Source of the DNA: Marinomonas sp. CT5
Lineage (GTDB): Bacteria; Pseudomonadota; Gammaproteobacteria; Pseudomonadales; Marinomonadaceae
DNA: 64,000 bases
Assembly: GCF_018336975.1 (NCBI RefSeq)
Contig: NZ_CP025572.1
Coordinates: 1,583,910 to 1,647,909, forward strand
Direction of reading: 5' to 3'
Under the pieces are notes generated by a model. It did not search any database. It was not told the DNA's origin and saw only the letters and a program-made list of their open reading frames with translations. Below, piece after piece: positions 43,890 to 54,985 of this stretch (position 1 is its first letter; every line of letters begins with the position of its first letter). The position numbers were made by a program, and so were the translations under genes.

Positions 43890-46040
43890 ATGATTTTCGA
43901 AGGACAAGCAGTCAAGGTTGCAGTCGATGATGCCGGTGTGGCAACCGTCACTCTGGATTTGGTCGGTGAGTCGATTAATAAATTCAATAGTCTTACCTTG
44001 AATGAATTATCTGAAGCCGTGACAGCACTTAAACATATTGATGACTTACAGGGTGTTATTTTTGCCAGTGCAAAAGATGTGTTTGTTGTTGGCGCAGACA
44101 TCACTGAGTTTATGACTTGGTTCAAGCTTGAAGAAGATGAGCTGTCGGATAAATTGCGTCATGTTCATAATATTTTCACTGATATTTCGAACTTATGCTG
44201 CCCAACCGTAGCCGCTATTAATGGTATTGCACTGGGGGGGGGCATGGAACTTGCGCTGGCGTGTGATTATCGTGTGATGGCCGACTCAGCTAAGATCGGT
44301 TTGCCTGAAACGCAACTTGGTATTTATCCAGGTTGGGGCGGAACGGTTCGCTTACCTCGCTTAATCGGTGCAGACAATGCTTGTGAATGGATTTGTGGTG
44401 GTGCTCAAAAGCGCAGTGCGGATGCCTTTAAAGATGGTGCTGTCGATGCTGTTGTACCAGCAAAGAAAGTGAATGAATCTGCACGCCACCTTATTCAGCA
44501 AGTGATAGATGGCAAATTAAACTATCATGCTCGTCGAGACGAGTTGCGTGCGCCATTAGAGTTTTCACCCATTGAAAAAATGATGGTCTTTGAGTCTGTT
44601 CGCGGTGTGGTGGGAGCGAAAGCAGGTAAACATTATCCTGCTCCAATGGCGGCGATTAAAACCATTGAAAAAGGCGTTAGCCAAGTCATTGAAAAAGCCC
44701 TTGATACTGAAATAAAAGGCTTTGTTAAGCTCGCTAAAGGCCCAGTGGCGAAATCTTTAGTGAATTTGTTTTTAAGTGACCAGCAAATCAAGAAAACGGC
44801 GGGTAAATATTCGAAAAACGCAACGCCAGTTAAACAAGCTGCCGTGTTGGGGGCTGGTATTATGGGCGGTGGTGTTGCTTATCAGTCTGCATCAAAAGGC
44901 ACCCCAATTATCATGAAAGACATTCGTCCTGAAGCGCTAGAGTTGGGATTGAGTGAAGCGAATAAATTGTTTAATGGCCAAGTAGAGCGTGGAAGATTAA
45001 CCACCGACAAAGCGTTTAAAGCCATGAACGCCATTATTCCGGCTTTGAGCTACGGTGAATTTGAGCATGTCGATTTAGTGGTCGAAGCGGTTGTTGAGAA
45101 CGTTAAGATTAAAAAATCGGTATTGGCTGAAGTAGAAACTAAGATCTCTGACGAGGCAATTTTGACGTCTAATACGTCAACCATTTCTATTACGGAATTG
45201 GCAAAAGATCTAAAACGCCCTGAAAATTTCTGTGGTATGCATTTCTTTAATCCTGTGCACCGTATGCCTTTGGTCGAAGTAATTCGCGGTGAGAAAACCA
45301 GTGATGCGGCAATTGCTAAAACCGTAGCTTATGCTCAGGCAATGGGTAAAACCCCCGTGGTGGTTAATGATTGCCCAGGCTTCTTGGTAAACCGAGTTTT
45401 ATTCCCTTATTTCGCTGGTTTTTCTTTATTGATGCAGGAAGGCGCGGATTTCCAAGTGGTGGATAAAACCATGGAAAAATTCGGTTGGCCAATGGGGCCT
45501 GCTTATTTGCTTGATGTAGTTGGTATCGACACGGCATATCACGCGGATCAAGTAATGGCAGAAGGCTTCCCTGATCGAATGAAGCATGAAGGTACCAATG
45601 CGGTTGATCGCTTGTTTGAGTTAGAGCGATTCGGTCAGAAAAATGGTAAAGGTTTTTATACCTACGAGCAGGATCGTAAAGGCAAGCCAAAGAAAATCTT
45701 TAATGAAGAAATCGATACATTGCTTTCCTCGGTTGTGGTCTCAAAATCTGAGTTAAGCGAAGACGATATTGTGGCTCGTATGATGATTCCACTGTGTATT
45801 GAGACAGTACGTTGTCTTGAAGAAAATATAGTGGCCTCTGCCGCAGAAGCGGACATGGGATTGATTTATGGTATTGGTTTCCCTCCATACCTTGGCGGTG
45901 CGTTGCACTACCTAGACCAAATGGGACTGCAGGCCTTTTGTGACCTTGCAGATAAATACAGCCACTTAGGTAAGTTGTACGAGCCAACCGCAAAAATGCG
46001 TGAAATGGCGAAAAACAACGACACTTATTACGGCGCATAA
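43890..46040 (+). CDS. fadB: Fatty acid oxidation complex alpha subunit (enoyl-CoA hydratase / 3-hydroxyacyl-CoA dehydrogenase)
   Basis: 716 residues from the ATG at 43890 ([20 protein letters not shown]), with TTGGAG nine bases upstream; an upstream TTG lies inside that site and is rejected. The hydratase half has [16 protein letters not shown] and [22 protein letters not shown] with both catalytic glutamates in place. The dehydrogenase half has the NAD loop [19 protein letters not shown] and [14 protein letters not shown] / [15 protein letters not shown]. It acts with FadA in the beta-oxidation complex. E. coli FadB is 729 residues. Confidence 0.97.
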   Translation: MIFEGQAVKVAVDDAGVATVTLDLVGESINKFNSLTLNELSEAVTALKHIDDLQGVIFASAKDVFVVGADITEFMTWFKLEEDELSDKLRHVHNIFTDISNLCCPTVAAINGIALGGGMELALACDYRVMADSAKIGLPETQLGIYPGWGGTVRLPRLIGADNACEWICGGAQKRSADAFKDGAVDAVVPAKKVNESARHLIQQVIDGKLNYHARRDELRAPLEFSPIEKMMVFESVRGVVGAKAGKHYPAPMAAIKTIEKGVSQVIEKALDTEIKGFVKLAKGPVAKSLVNLFLSDQQIKKTAGKYSKNATPVKQAAVLGAGIMGGGVAYQSASKGTPIIMKDIRPEALELGLSEANKLFNGQVERGRLTTDKAFKAMNAIIPALSYGEFEHVDLVVEAVVENVKIKKSVLAEVETKISDEAILTSNTSTISITELAKDLKRPENFCGMHFFNPVHRMPLVEVIRGEKTSDAAIAKTVAYAQAMGKTPVVVNDCPGFLVNRVLFPYFAGFSLLMQEGADFQVVDKTMEKFGWPMGPAYLLDVVGIDTAYHADQVMAEGFPDRMKHEGTNAVDRLFELERFGQKNGKGFYTYEQDRKGKPKKIFNEEIDTLLSSVVVSKSELSEDDIVARMMIPLCIETVRCLEENIVASAAEADMGLIYGIGFPPYLGGALHYLDQMGLQAFCDLADKYSHLGKLYEPTAKMREMAKNNDTYYGA

Positions 46041-46055
46041 TTTCCCATAGGCTAG

Positions 46056-47243
<1,188 letters not shown>

Positions 47244-47275
47244 CGACTAAATTTAGAGTGATAATTTCTGTTATT

Positions 47276-47303
47276 AGCCCCGCATGATTAGCGGGGCTTT
47301 TTT
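47276..47303 (+). terminator. Terminator after fadA
   Basis: AGCCCCGC-ATGATTA-GCGGGGCT followed by a T-run to 47303; an 8-bp GC-rich stem with a 7-base loop, 33 bases past the fadA stop. Confidence 0.92.
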
Positions 47304-47388
47304 ATGGTGCATAGTAAGTTTGATGAGCTAGGAAAAGATTACGGAATGGATTTTGCAGCTTTTTAGGTAACAAAACTGCATAAAGGCC

Positions 47389-48495
47389 ATGCTGATGGAC
47401 TCTTTTCAATCGTTTTATGCTCAAGCCACAAGTTGGCTGCTTGATACACCGAATTGGGTGTTGGTTTTTGCTGTTGTCTTGATAGTTATCTGCGCATTGT
47501 TGCTGGTTCAACGCCTTATTTTAATCCGCATTCGTCGTATTACAGATCGATCTCATTATTTTGTTGATAGCCTCTTGATTAAGGCTGTTCGCTTGCCTTT
47601 ATCCTTAATAATTATTTGGATTGGCTTTTTATTACTCGACAATTTTCTGCCATCAACGTCTTCTCCGGTCGCTAATGTCACGAAAGGAGTGGTGAAATAT
47701 GCATTACCTATTTTGCTGGTCTTAGCGGCCGTGATATTTGTTGATCGTGTTTTAACTGGGTTTATCCGCTATTACAGTAAAAACTCTGCGGTTTTGCTAA
47801 GCAGTCAATCCATCGTGGTTGGGGTTAGTCGCTCTTTTGTTGTGGCAATCGGTGGGCTGGTTTTGATGGGAACATTGGGTATTTCTATTATGCCTGTTGT
47901 TGCTTCTTTGGGAATTGGTTCTCTTGCTGTCGCCTTGGCACTGCAGCCGACTTTAGTGAATTTCTTTTCTGGTGTTCAATTGGTAATGGATAAGCCGATT
48001 CGTGTTGGAGATTATATTGAATTGGACTCTGGCGAGCAGGGCTTCGTAGAAAAAATTGGCTGGCGTTCGACATGGATTAGAATGTTGCCAAACAACACGA
48101 TAATTATGCCTAACAGCGTCTTATCGGAATCTAAAATTATTAATTACTTTTATCCGTCTAAAGAGTTGTCTGTTCCGGTTGAAGTGAGTGTGCATTATGA
48201 CTCGGATTTAGATCATGTTGAGCGAGTCACATTGGAAGTCGCCAGGAACATTCTAAAGCAGCATGAATTTGGCGTGGAAAGTTATGATACTTTCATTCTG
48301 TTTCATACTTTTGATGATAGCAGCATTAATTTTACCGTTATGCTTAGGTCTCATGAATACTTCCAGCGCTTTTTTATTAAATCTGCCTTTATACAGGCTC
48401 TGCACAAGCGATTTAAAGAGGAAGGCATCGTCATTCCCTATCCGATACGAGCCATTAATACGGTGCAAGAGAGCGCGCACTTTAAGAGAGAGTAA
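47389..48495 (+). CDS. MscS-family mechanosensitive ion channel
   Basis: A 368-residue protein with about four to five membrane helices (about 18-40, 62-84, 100-120, 138-160 and the pore helix). The MscS core is clear: MPVVASLGIGSLAVALALQPTLVNFFSGVQLVMDKPIRVGDYIEL, then the beta domain GFVEKIGWRSTWIRMLPNNTIIMPNS and the C-terminal alpha/beta cage. It should open under membrane tension to release osmolytes. ATG at 47389 (MLMDSF); the second ATG at 47395 is equally possible. Nearest relatives by layout are YnaI/YbdG-type channels. Confidence 0.9.
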   Translation: MLMDSFQSFYAQATSWLLDTPNWVLVFAVVLIVICALLLVQRLILIRIRRITDRSHYFVDSLLIKAVRLPLSLIIIWIGFLLLDNFLPSTSSPVANVTKGVVKYALPILLVLAAVIFVDRVLTGFIRYYSKNSAVLLSSQSIVVGVSRSFVVAIGGLVLMGTLGISIMPVVASLGIGSLAVALALQPTLVNFFSGVQLVMDKPIRVGDYIELDSGEQGFVEKIGWRSTWIRMLPNNTIIMPNSVLSESKIINYFYPSKELSVPVEVSVHYDSDLDHVERVTLEVARNILKQHEFGVESYDTFILFHTFDDSSINFTVMLRSHEYFQRFFIKSAFIQALHKRFKEEGIVIPYPIRAINTVQESAHFKRE

Positions 48496-48606
48496 AAGCG
48501 TGATTGTTGTGTTTTATTGGGTATTTTTAAGTTTTAAGCTCACTCTATCGCTCTCATTCATTGTAAAATGACAATTTATTACCGAATTGAATAGGAGACG
48601 CTTCCA

Positions 48607-49575
48607 TTGAAAATCGCCATTCTGGATGACTATCAAAATTGTGTGAAGGACTTAGCTTGCTTTGACCTTTTAGCGAATCATAGTGTGCGTATTTTCAATG
48701 ATACGATGCTTAGCATTGAAGATTTAGTCTCGAATCTGAAAGACTTTGATGTGTTGGTTTTGATTCGTGAACGCACCGTTATTTCAGAAGAGTTGCTTGC
48801 GCAATTACCCAATTTAAAACTCATTAGTCAAACCGGAAAAATTAGTAACCATATAGATGCCAAGCTTTGCCATCAATATGGTGTTGCTGTGGCAGAAGGT
48901 GTCGGTTCTCCTGTTGCTCCCTCTGAATTATGTTGGGGGCTTATTATGTCAGCAAGCCGACATATTCCTGAATACGTTGGGCAATTTTATCAAGGCAATT
49001 GGCAGCAATCTGGGGCTCTGGGTTTAGGCCGAGTATTAAATGGGTCAATGTTAGGAATTTGGGGCTACGGTAAAATAGGTCAACGTATCGCGCAATATGC
49101 GAAAGTCTTTGGTATGAAGGTCTTGGTGTGGGGCAGTGAGAGTTCAAGAGCTTTGGCCCAAGAGCATGGTTTTCTAGCGGCGGCTTCTAAAGCCGATTTC
49201 TTTCAATCGGCGGATATTATTACTTTGCATTTACGACTTAATGATGCCACTAGAAACCTTGTAACACAGTCAGATTTGGCTTTAATGAAACAGGACTCTT
49301 TGCTCGTGAATACTAGTAGAGCGGAACTTATTGAAAGTGGTGCGCTTTATCGTGAAATGTCATCGAATCCAACTAAGCGTGCAGCCATTGACGTGTTTGA
49401 AACCGAACCCGCTAATATAAATAACGAGCCTTTGTTGTCCTTGCCTAATGTGTTGTGTACACCTCATATTGGTTACGTTGAGAAGAACAGTTATGAGCTT
49501 TACTTTAAAGCGGCGTTTGAAAATGTTGTCGCGTTTGCCAATGGAAAAGCTCAGAATTTGGTCATTAGTTCATAA
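48607..49575 (+). CDS. D-2-hydroxyacid dehydrogenase (phosphoglycerate dehydrogenase-like)
   Basis: 322 residues from a TTG start with AGGAGACG eight bases before it. The N-terminal substrate domain (MKIAILDDYQNCVKDLACFD) and the NAD domain have the nucleotide loop LGIWGYGKIGQRIAQYA. Catalytic residues are the Arg in LISQTGKISNH-TSRAELIE region, the Glu in DVFETEPA and the His in CTPHIGYVE. The substrate is not certain; D-3-phosphoglycerate or another 2-hydroxyacid are options. It stands alone, with no biosynthetic partner adjacent. Confidence 0.9.
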   Translation: MKIAILDDYQNCVKDLACFDLLANHSVRIFNDTMLSIEDLVSNLKDFDVLVLIRERTVISEELLAQLPNLKLISQTGKISNHIDAKLCHQYGVAVAEGVGSPVAPSELCWGLIMSASRHIPEYVGQFYQGNWQQSGALGLGRVLNGSMLGIWGYGKIGQRIAQYAKVFGMKVLVWGSESSRALAQEHGFLAAASKADFFQSADIITLHLRLNDATRNLVTQSDLALMKQDSLLVNTSRAELIESGALYREMSSNPTKRAAIDVFETEPANINNEPLLSLPNVLCTPHIGYVEKNSYELYFKAAFENVVAFANGKAQNLVISS

Positions 49576-49710
49576 GAAAGATTGGGGTAGTGCTTTTATT
49601 TGGACTGTTAGTTTGTGTTAACATTTCTCGCGCAAAAGCCTTTAATTAATCTGCGTCGTGATGATTCATTACGCTAATGGATATGTTTTAAACCACATAG
49701 GATGTTTATG

Positions 49711-50127
49711 ATGAAAACTCTTTTGTCTACGTGCGTTTCAGTACCTGTATTACTTTTTTCTAGCATGTTAATCGCTCAAGACTCAACTGAAGCACCAGCT
49801 TGTGAAGTTAAGGATATGACTTCTGTGTCTTATATGGAAAACCTTCAGCCTAATAGCGATATTGATGTGGGGGAAATCTATAAGGCAAAGACTGAGGAGC
49901 TTATTGCTTTCGCAGAAAAGTATAATCTCGAAGACTTTCAAATTGTTAATCAAGACGCTTCAGTCAGTGCAAACTGCTGCGGTAATTATGGTTCTCAAAT
50001 TAACATGAATTACACAGTAACTTATAAGCCAAGCTACAGTGCATTTACTGCATTCCACAAATATGGCGGTACAGGCATGGTTTCAACTTACCGCATTGGA
50101 CTGGAAAACTGTCCAACAGATAAGTAA
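49711..50127 (+). CDS. Small secreted protein with conserved-looking cysteines, function unknown
   Basis: 138 residues from the third clustered ATG (49711), best spaced from TAGGA; the starts at 49702 and 49708 are alternatives. A signal peptide (about 1-22, ending LIAQ) is followed by a mature domain with cysteines at EAPACEVKD, SANCCGNYG and ENCPTDK. These could pair in the periplasm. No family recognised. It is convergent with the chemoreceptor gene and ends in a hairpin at 50137-50171. Confidence 0.65.
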   Translation: MKTLLSTCVSVPVLLFSSMLIAQDSTEAPACEVKDMTSVSYMENLQPNSDIDVGEIYKAKTEELIAFAEKYNLEDFQIVNQDASVSANCCGNYGSQINMNYTVTYKPSYSAFTAFHKYGGTGMVSTYRIGLENCPTDK

Positions 50128-50136
50128 GTGGTCAAT

Positions 50137-50171
50137 GCTAGCTCTTTCATTGCTGATGTTAAAGAGCTAGC
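50137..50171. terminator. Convergent-gene hairpin
   Basis: GCTAGCTCTTT (50137-50147) and AAAGAGCTAGC (50161-50171) form a perfect 11-bp stem with a 13-base loop between two convergent genes. No good T-run follows on either strand, so termination efficiency is uncertain. Confidence 0.6.
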
Positions 50172-50215
50172 TAATTGCACTTTGCTTCCATTCGCTCCTT
50201 TTTCTGACGTTCTAC

Positions 50216-52252
50216 CTATACTTTGAAGTTTCCTACTTCATTATTCAGCGTTTTGTACAAGTCAGTTATTTGCGTTGATTGATTGTTGATTAAATTGGAG
50301 ACATCTTTCACGCCATCGGTTTGTTCTTTTAACAACATAAGGCTTTGATTTATGCCGTCCGATAACGTTGCTTGTTCAAGAGTGGCTTGAGCTGTTTTTG
50401 ATGCCATTTGCTGTACTTTTTCAAAGGAATGATTCAGAGAGTCAAAAATATTGATAACGTTATCAAAGTTGGCTGCGGTGTTATCTGCATTACTTCTACT
50501 GTTTTGAGTCGAAATAGAAGACTCTTTAACATTCAGTTTTAGCTGCTCTATGATGGTTTCTATTTCATCGGTACTGTTTTGTGTTCGGGTTGCTAATGTG
50601 CGTACTTCATCTGCAACCACGGCAAAACCACGGCCTTGTTCACCGGCACGAGCTGCTTCTATCGCTGCGTTTAAGGCTAATAGGTTGGTTTGTTCTGCGA
50701 TGTTTCTAATTACTTCAAGCACAGACGAAATATTTTCCGAACTTTTCTCTAGTTCCTCGGCCCGTTTTAATGATTCATTGATATCACCGATAAGGCTGGA
50801 AATGGCTTTATGAGAGGTATTTACCGCTTGTATGCCTTGTTCGGTTAATTGGCTTGAGTTGGTGGCTTCTGTTTCCGTATCTTTTGCGACTTCCGCCATT
50901 TGTTGGTTTGAGATATTCATCTCTTGCCCTGCACTAATCATGGATGAAGAGGCATCTACCAATGCATGGGTAATATTGTTGGTGGTTTCTGATGCGCTTT
51001 TTAGCTCCGTAGTCATACTGCCAAGAGCTGAAGATTGTTTATGTATATTACTAATAATGGATCTTAGCTGTTCTACAAAGCCATCAAATTCTTTAGCAAG
51101 ATCCCCAAGTTCGTCTTTTGCGCTGGAGTTAATCCTTTGGGTTAAATCACCATCCCCTTCGGCTATTTCACGGATACGACGTCCCATATTTTCAACATTT
51201 TTGGTGATTTTAAGTGGAATGAGGTAGCCAAAAATGAGAGATATGACAAAGGCGATTGTTGTGACTGTCATGGCGATTTCTTGATTACGGCTAATATTGT
51301 TTTTGGTTTCATCTTCAATTGCTCTGGAGTGTTTTCTTACCGTTTCACCAGCTTTGTCTAAGAGTGAGCGGATAGCAGCAAACTTTTCATCAGCCTTTTT
51401 TATTTTTTGCGGGAGTTTGGTTGATATTTGAGCTTCAGGAGAGTTTAGGTGAGCGAGACTTGCTTTAAACCAGTCATCAAACAGTATATCGAATTTATCA
51501 TAAGGATTTGTCAGTTCGGGTTCATCCATTAAATGGCCACGATATTTTCTGAATCGTTCTAATGCTTGAGCAGCATTTAGGTTGAAATCTTCTTTGTTGG
51601 CGTCACTGTCTCCTATGCCATTAATGATTTTTTGCTGTGCTAAACGTGCTTGGTATAAGTCTCTATCGGCATTTAATACCTCTGTAATGGCTTCTACATA
51701 GTTATTAAGTTCGACTGCTGAGTTGATTTGCTCTTTAGTATTATGGATGTGATCACGAAGCTTTTCTCCAGCTTCATCAAGCATATTACGAATGACTTGG
51801 AATTGATTATCTAATGCAATCATGGTTTCGGAAAATTGAACGCTACCTTTTGAGGTGGCAATAAGATTTTCACTGGATTCTAACCAATCTTTGTAAAGAG
51901 TATTAAAGGAGTCAAAAGGTGTTAGCAGCTCTGTCGGTTCGTCTGCAAGATATTTTCTATAAAGTTGAAAACGATCAAATACTTGTTGAGCATTTTCTCT
52001 AAAGTCTTCTTCATTGTCTGTCTTAGGTCCTTGGCCGTCGAGCATTTTTTCTTGTGCAAGTCGTGCTTGATAGATATCTCGGTCAGCATTTAATACCTCC
52101 GAAATCGCTTCGAAATAGTGTTCGGCCTGTAACTTCATATTATTCTTTTGCATATTGCTCATGAGCATCATAAAAACAAATAGAGAGACCAAAATAATTG
52201 AGAGGAAAATAATAGGGAGCATCATCTTGATTCGAATGGAGTGTATGCGCAT
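50216..52252 (-). CDS. Methyl-accepting chemotaxis protein with duplicated helical sensor
   Basis: A 678-residue protein with membrane helices at about 11-32 and 326-346. The periplasmic region holds two copies of a helical module (about 46-175 and 185-315); the core [16 protein letters not shown] recurs at 52-69 and 191-208, 139 residues apart. A HAMP domain (about 346-400) and a cytoplasmic signalling domain follow, with the hairpin tip [23 protein letters not shown] intact. It resembles HBM-type receptors, which bind organic acids between two helical bundles; the ligand here is unknown. No CheR-binding pentapeptide at the C-terminus (NNEVGNFKV). Confidence 0.93.
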   Translation of the reverse strand: MRIHSIRIKMMLPIIFLSIILVSLFVFMMLMSNMQKNNMKLQAEHYFEAISEVLNADRDIYQARLAQEKMLDGQGPKTDNEEDFRENAQQVFDRFQLYRKYLADEPTELLTPFDSFNTLYKDWLESSENLIATSKGSVQFSETMIALDNQFQVIRNMLDEAGEKLRDHIHNTKEQINSAVELNNYVEAITEVLNADRDLYQARLAQQKIINGIGDSDANKEDFNLNAAQALERFRKYRGHLMDEPELTNPYDKFDILFDDWFKASLAHLNSPEAQISTKLPQKIKKADEKFAAIRSLLDKAGETVRKHSRAIEDETKNNISRNQEIAMTVTTIAFVISLIFGYLIPLKITKNVENMGRRIREIAEGDGDLTQRINSSAKDELGDLAKEFDGFVEQLRSIISNIHKQSSALGSMTTELKSASETTNNITHALVDASSSMISAGQEMNISNQQMAEVAKDTETEATNSSQLTEQGIQAVNTSHKAISSLIGDINESLKRAEELEKSSENISSVLEVIRNIAEQTNLLALNAAIEAARAGEQGRGFAVVADEVRTLATRTQNSTDEIETIIEQLKLNVKESSISTQNSRSNADNTAANFDNVINIFDSLNHSFEKVQQMASKTAQATLEQATLSDGINQSLMLLKEQTDGVKDVSNLINNQSTQITDLYKTLNNEVGNFKV

Positions 52253-52391
52253 ATATAGTCCTTTATCATTTTGTTAGTCATCAAAGTCTAGGAAAGGATA
52301 TTTGTTAGCGCAAAAAATAAAGGTTGTTTTTTGTACAGTTTGTTTGGTGTGTTGATTACGGCGGTGTTTTTTTAGAGAAATGCTAGAGAAC

Positions 52392-52421
52392 AAGATAGGT
52401 GAAAAGCGTTACACCTATCTT
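52392..52421 (-). terminator. Long hairpin after codA
   Basis: AAGATAGGTG (52392-52401) and CACCTATCTT (52412-52421) pair perfectly around a 10-base loop, 51 bases beyond the codA stop on the minus strand. The tail (GTTCTCT) is only moderately T-rich. Confidence 0.55.
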
Positions 52422-52471
52422 AGGAAGAATTATTCTTAGAAATGGGCTGTCATACTCAGTAAGAGTGTAAT

Positions 52472-53731
52472 TTATTGCAGTACTTCTTTCGTCACCCAAG
52501 GCTGCGTGATTACTTTAGATGGTTGGCGTTGCATAATGACTTCTCCGTGACGTACAGAGAGTAATACATCACCTTGTTGACGCAGTACGCTGTAGTCATC
52601 GTGTCCTTCTAATAGTATAAAGTGCGCTGCGTTGCCTACTTCTATGCCATACCCTTCTAAGCACATAGTGCGAGCACTGTTGTCTGTGATCATGTCTAAT
52701 GCGCGGGCGTAGTCTTGATAGCCCATCATTTGGCATATATGCATGGCGTAATCCAATGTTCTTAGTAGTTTGCCATTGCCGAGTGAATACCAGGGATCGA
52801 AGATGGAATCTTGACCCAAGCACACATTGATATTGGCTTCTCTTAGCTCTTTGACTCGGGTCACTCCACGACGTTTTGGATAGGTGTCGAAACGACCTTG
52901 TAAGTGAATGCTTTCGGTTGGGCAAGAGATGAAGTTAATGCCAGAATTTTTCAGTAGTCTAAACAGTTTGGAACAATAGGCGTTGTCATAAGAATGCATC
53001 GCTGTCGTGTGACTAGCGGTGACTTTTGAACCCATGTCATGGAGTAAGGCCTCATGAGCGAGAAACTCTAAAAAGCGCGAATTGGGGTCGTCAATTTCAT
53101 CACAATGGACATCGACCAAACGATCGTATTTTTGAGCTAACTCAATGATGAGTTTGACGGATTTTTCCCCTAACTCACGCGTGTATTCAAAATGTGGAAT
53201 GCCGCCAACCACATCAGCACCAATCTCCAAGGCTTCTTCCATTAACTTTAAGCCATTTGGGTAAGACAGCATACCGTCTTGCGGGAAGGCCACCACTTGC
53301 AAGTCGATTTTGTCTTTTAGTTCATCCCGCAAAGCGCAAAGCGTGCGAACGCCAATTAAAGTCGGATCTGTCGTGTCGGCATGGGTTCGAATCGCCTGAA
53401 CGCCGTTTTGCACCAAAAGCTCTATTGTTGATAGCACTCGTCGGCGAATATCTTCTTCATTCAACATGGGTTTTCGTTGACGCCAGCGTTCAATGCCCTC
53501 AAACAAGGTACCACTTTGGTTCCACTCTGGTTCACCGGCGGTTAAAGCGGCATCAAGGTGGATATGTGGCTCGACAAATGGGGCGCAAACTAGATTACCG
53601 CCAGCATCAATAGTGTTATCCGTTGCTGTCAGCGTATTGTCTTGAATATCAATGCGACTGAAACAGCCCTCTTCGATATGGATAGAAAACAGTTCTGGGC
53701 GCTGACGCAAACGGGCGTTGATGATTTGCAT
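52472..53731 (-). CDS. codA: Cytosine deaminase
   Basis: A 419-residue amidohydrolase with metal ligands in CAPFVEPHIHLDAALTAG (HxH), LVDVHCDEIDD (HxDE), SHTTAMHSYDN and the Asp in VCLGQDSIFDPWYSLGN, which together fit E. coli CodA (427 residues). It converts cytosine to uracil and ammonia. It starts 6 bases after the PucR-type regulator gene and is the last gene of a codB-pucR-codA operon. Isocytosine or related amidohydrolase substrates are possible. Confidence 0.93.
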   Translation of the reverse strand: MQIINARLRQRPELFSIHIEEGCFSRIDIQDNTLTATDNTIDAGGNLVCAPFVEPHIHLDAALTAGEPEWNQSGTLFEGIERWRQRKPMLNEEDIRRRVLSTIELLVQNGVQAIRTHADTTDPTLIGVRTLCALRDELKDKIDLQVVAFPQDGMLSYPNGLKLMEEALEIGADVVGGIPHFEYTRELGEKSVKLIIELAQKYDRLVDVHCDEIDDPNSRFLEFLAHEALLHDMGSKVTASHTTAMHSYDNAYCSKLFRLLKNSGINFISCPTESIHLQGRFDTYPKRRGVTRVKELREANINVCLGQDSIFDPWYSLGNGKLLRTLDYAMHICQMMGYQDYARALDMITDNSARTMCLEGYGIEVGNAAHFILLEGHDDYSVLRQQGDVLLSVRHGEVIMQRQPSKVITQPWVTKEVLQ

Positions 53732-53737
53732 AAAAAT

Positions 53738-54985
53738 TCAATCCTTTTGTGGGTCAGGTGTGACAGCCTGATCATCAATGTTGTGATGGTGAAATAAGAT
53801 TTGTTCGATGAGTAATGCGTTTTGTAAGTTGAGTCGCAAAAATGGATCTTGTAAAGAATAGCCTAAACGCTGTTCGATCTTGCTAAGACGATAGCTAAGC
53901 GTATTTCTATGAACATCCATGGCATCAGCTGTTTGTTGTAAATGACCAAAGTGGTTGAAGTAATGGCTAAGTGTGTTTTTCATTTCTAACGTGGCATTGT
54001 CCCGAGCAAAGCACAATTCCCCAAGGTGTTGTTTGCAAAAGTCGGCGAGTAAACCGCGGTTTGGAATCGCGGCGTACAGGCGGGCAATACCGAGTTGTTC
54101 ATAGAGGAAAATACGCTGATGCTGATGTTTGACAGCGAACTGTAACGCTTGGCGAGCTTGCTCTGTTGCTTGGGCTAACTTTTCCAAACCTGTTGTACGT
54201 TCACTTACTCCGATACATAACACGAGTTGTGGAAAGCGTTTTTGTAATAAGTTTAGTACTTGCTCTAATTCGCGATAAAGCTCAGAAGTGTCCTCTTCTG
54301 TGATTGGCCAAATGGCTAATAGATCTTTTTCATAACTGAGAACAGGCCAGTCAATTTGCCGGCGTTTTAAAATGCCGCCTAAATGCTGCTCCAATTCATG
54401 GTTTAAGTGATGCAGCGGATAATTCGGGTCGTCCGTCTCTTGCTTAATCCGGCTAATTCTTAAGGCTAATGTGACAAAAGGGCGGTTGTCACTGATGCCT
54501 AAATCCCCAGCGCGTAAATGGATTAACTCTGGCGCTTGATCAAAACCGTTTATTAACTTGGTTAAAAATAGTCGTACTGACTTCCCTATGAGGTTGTCCT
54601 GAACGATAGCATTACTAATGATCTCGGTAACCAGTACCATTTTTAGACGATATGGCTGTTCTAATATAGGTAACTGATGCTGATTAGCGAGTTCTAAGAC
54701 ACTGTTAGGAATTTGCTGGATAAACTCCGGCCCAGTCAAGATAACCAGCCCAGCGACATGACTATTCACCGCTTCTGTTACTAATTGGCAGAGATTCTTT
54801 TCGGTGCGACGGTGGTTAATTCCGGTGACAAAAACCAGCTCACCACCACTGACCCATGGTTGAATGGAGTCATTTTCTGCAACATAAGGCCAGCGGACTA
54901 TACGTTGACCTCCAGTTAAACCGGCTCGAAAGCTGATGCTTTCGAGGCCGGGTAGACGAGGTATATCTGCGCAACAAATACTCAT
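53738..54985 (-). CDS. PucR family transcriptional regulator
   Basis: A 415-residue regulator: N-terminal PucR (purine catabolism) domain (about 1-120; IPRLPGLESISFRAGLTGGQRIVRWPYVAEND), a central GGDEF-like/CdaR linker and the C-terminal HTH_30 (HFGHLQQTADAMDVHRNTLSYRLSKIEQRLG). Such proteins respond to nucleobase catabolites and usually activate. Its start overlaps the codB stop by one base (TAATG) and it lies 6 bases before codA, so it is made together with the genes it presumably controls. Confidence 0.92.
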   Translation of the reverse strand: MSICCADIPRLPGLESISFRAGLTGGQRIVRWPYVAENDSIQPWVSGGELVFVTGINHRRTEKNLCQLVTEAVNSHVAGLVILTGPEFIQQIPNSVLELANQHQLPILEQPYRLKMVLVTEIISNAIVQDNLIGKSVRLFLTKLINGFDQAPELIHLRAGDLGISDNRPFVTLALRISRIKQETDDPNYPLHHLNHELEQHLGGILKRRQIDWPVLSYEKDLLAIWPITEEDTSELYRELEQVLNLLQKRFPQLVLCIGVSERTTGLEKLAQATEQARQALQFAVKHQHQRIFLYEQLGIARLYAAIPNRGLLADFCKQHLGELCFARDNATLEMKNTLSHYFNHFGHLQQTADAMDVHRNTLSYRLSKIEQRLGYSLQDPFLRLNLQNALLIEQILFHHHNIDDQAVTPDPQKD

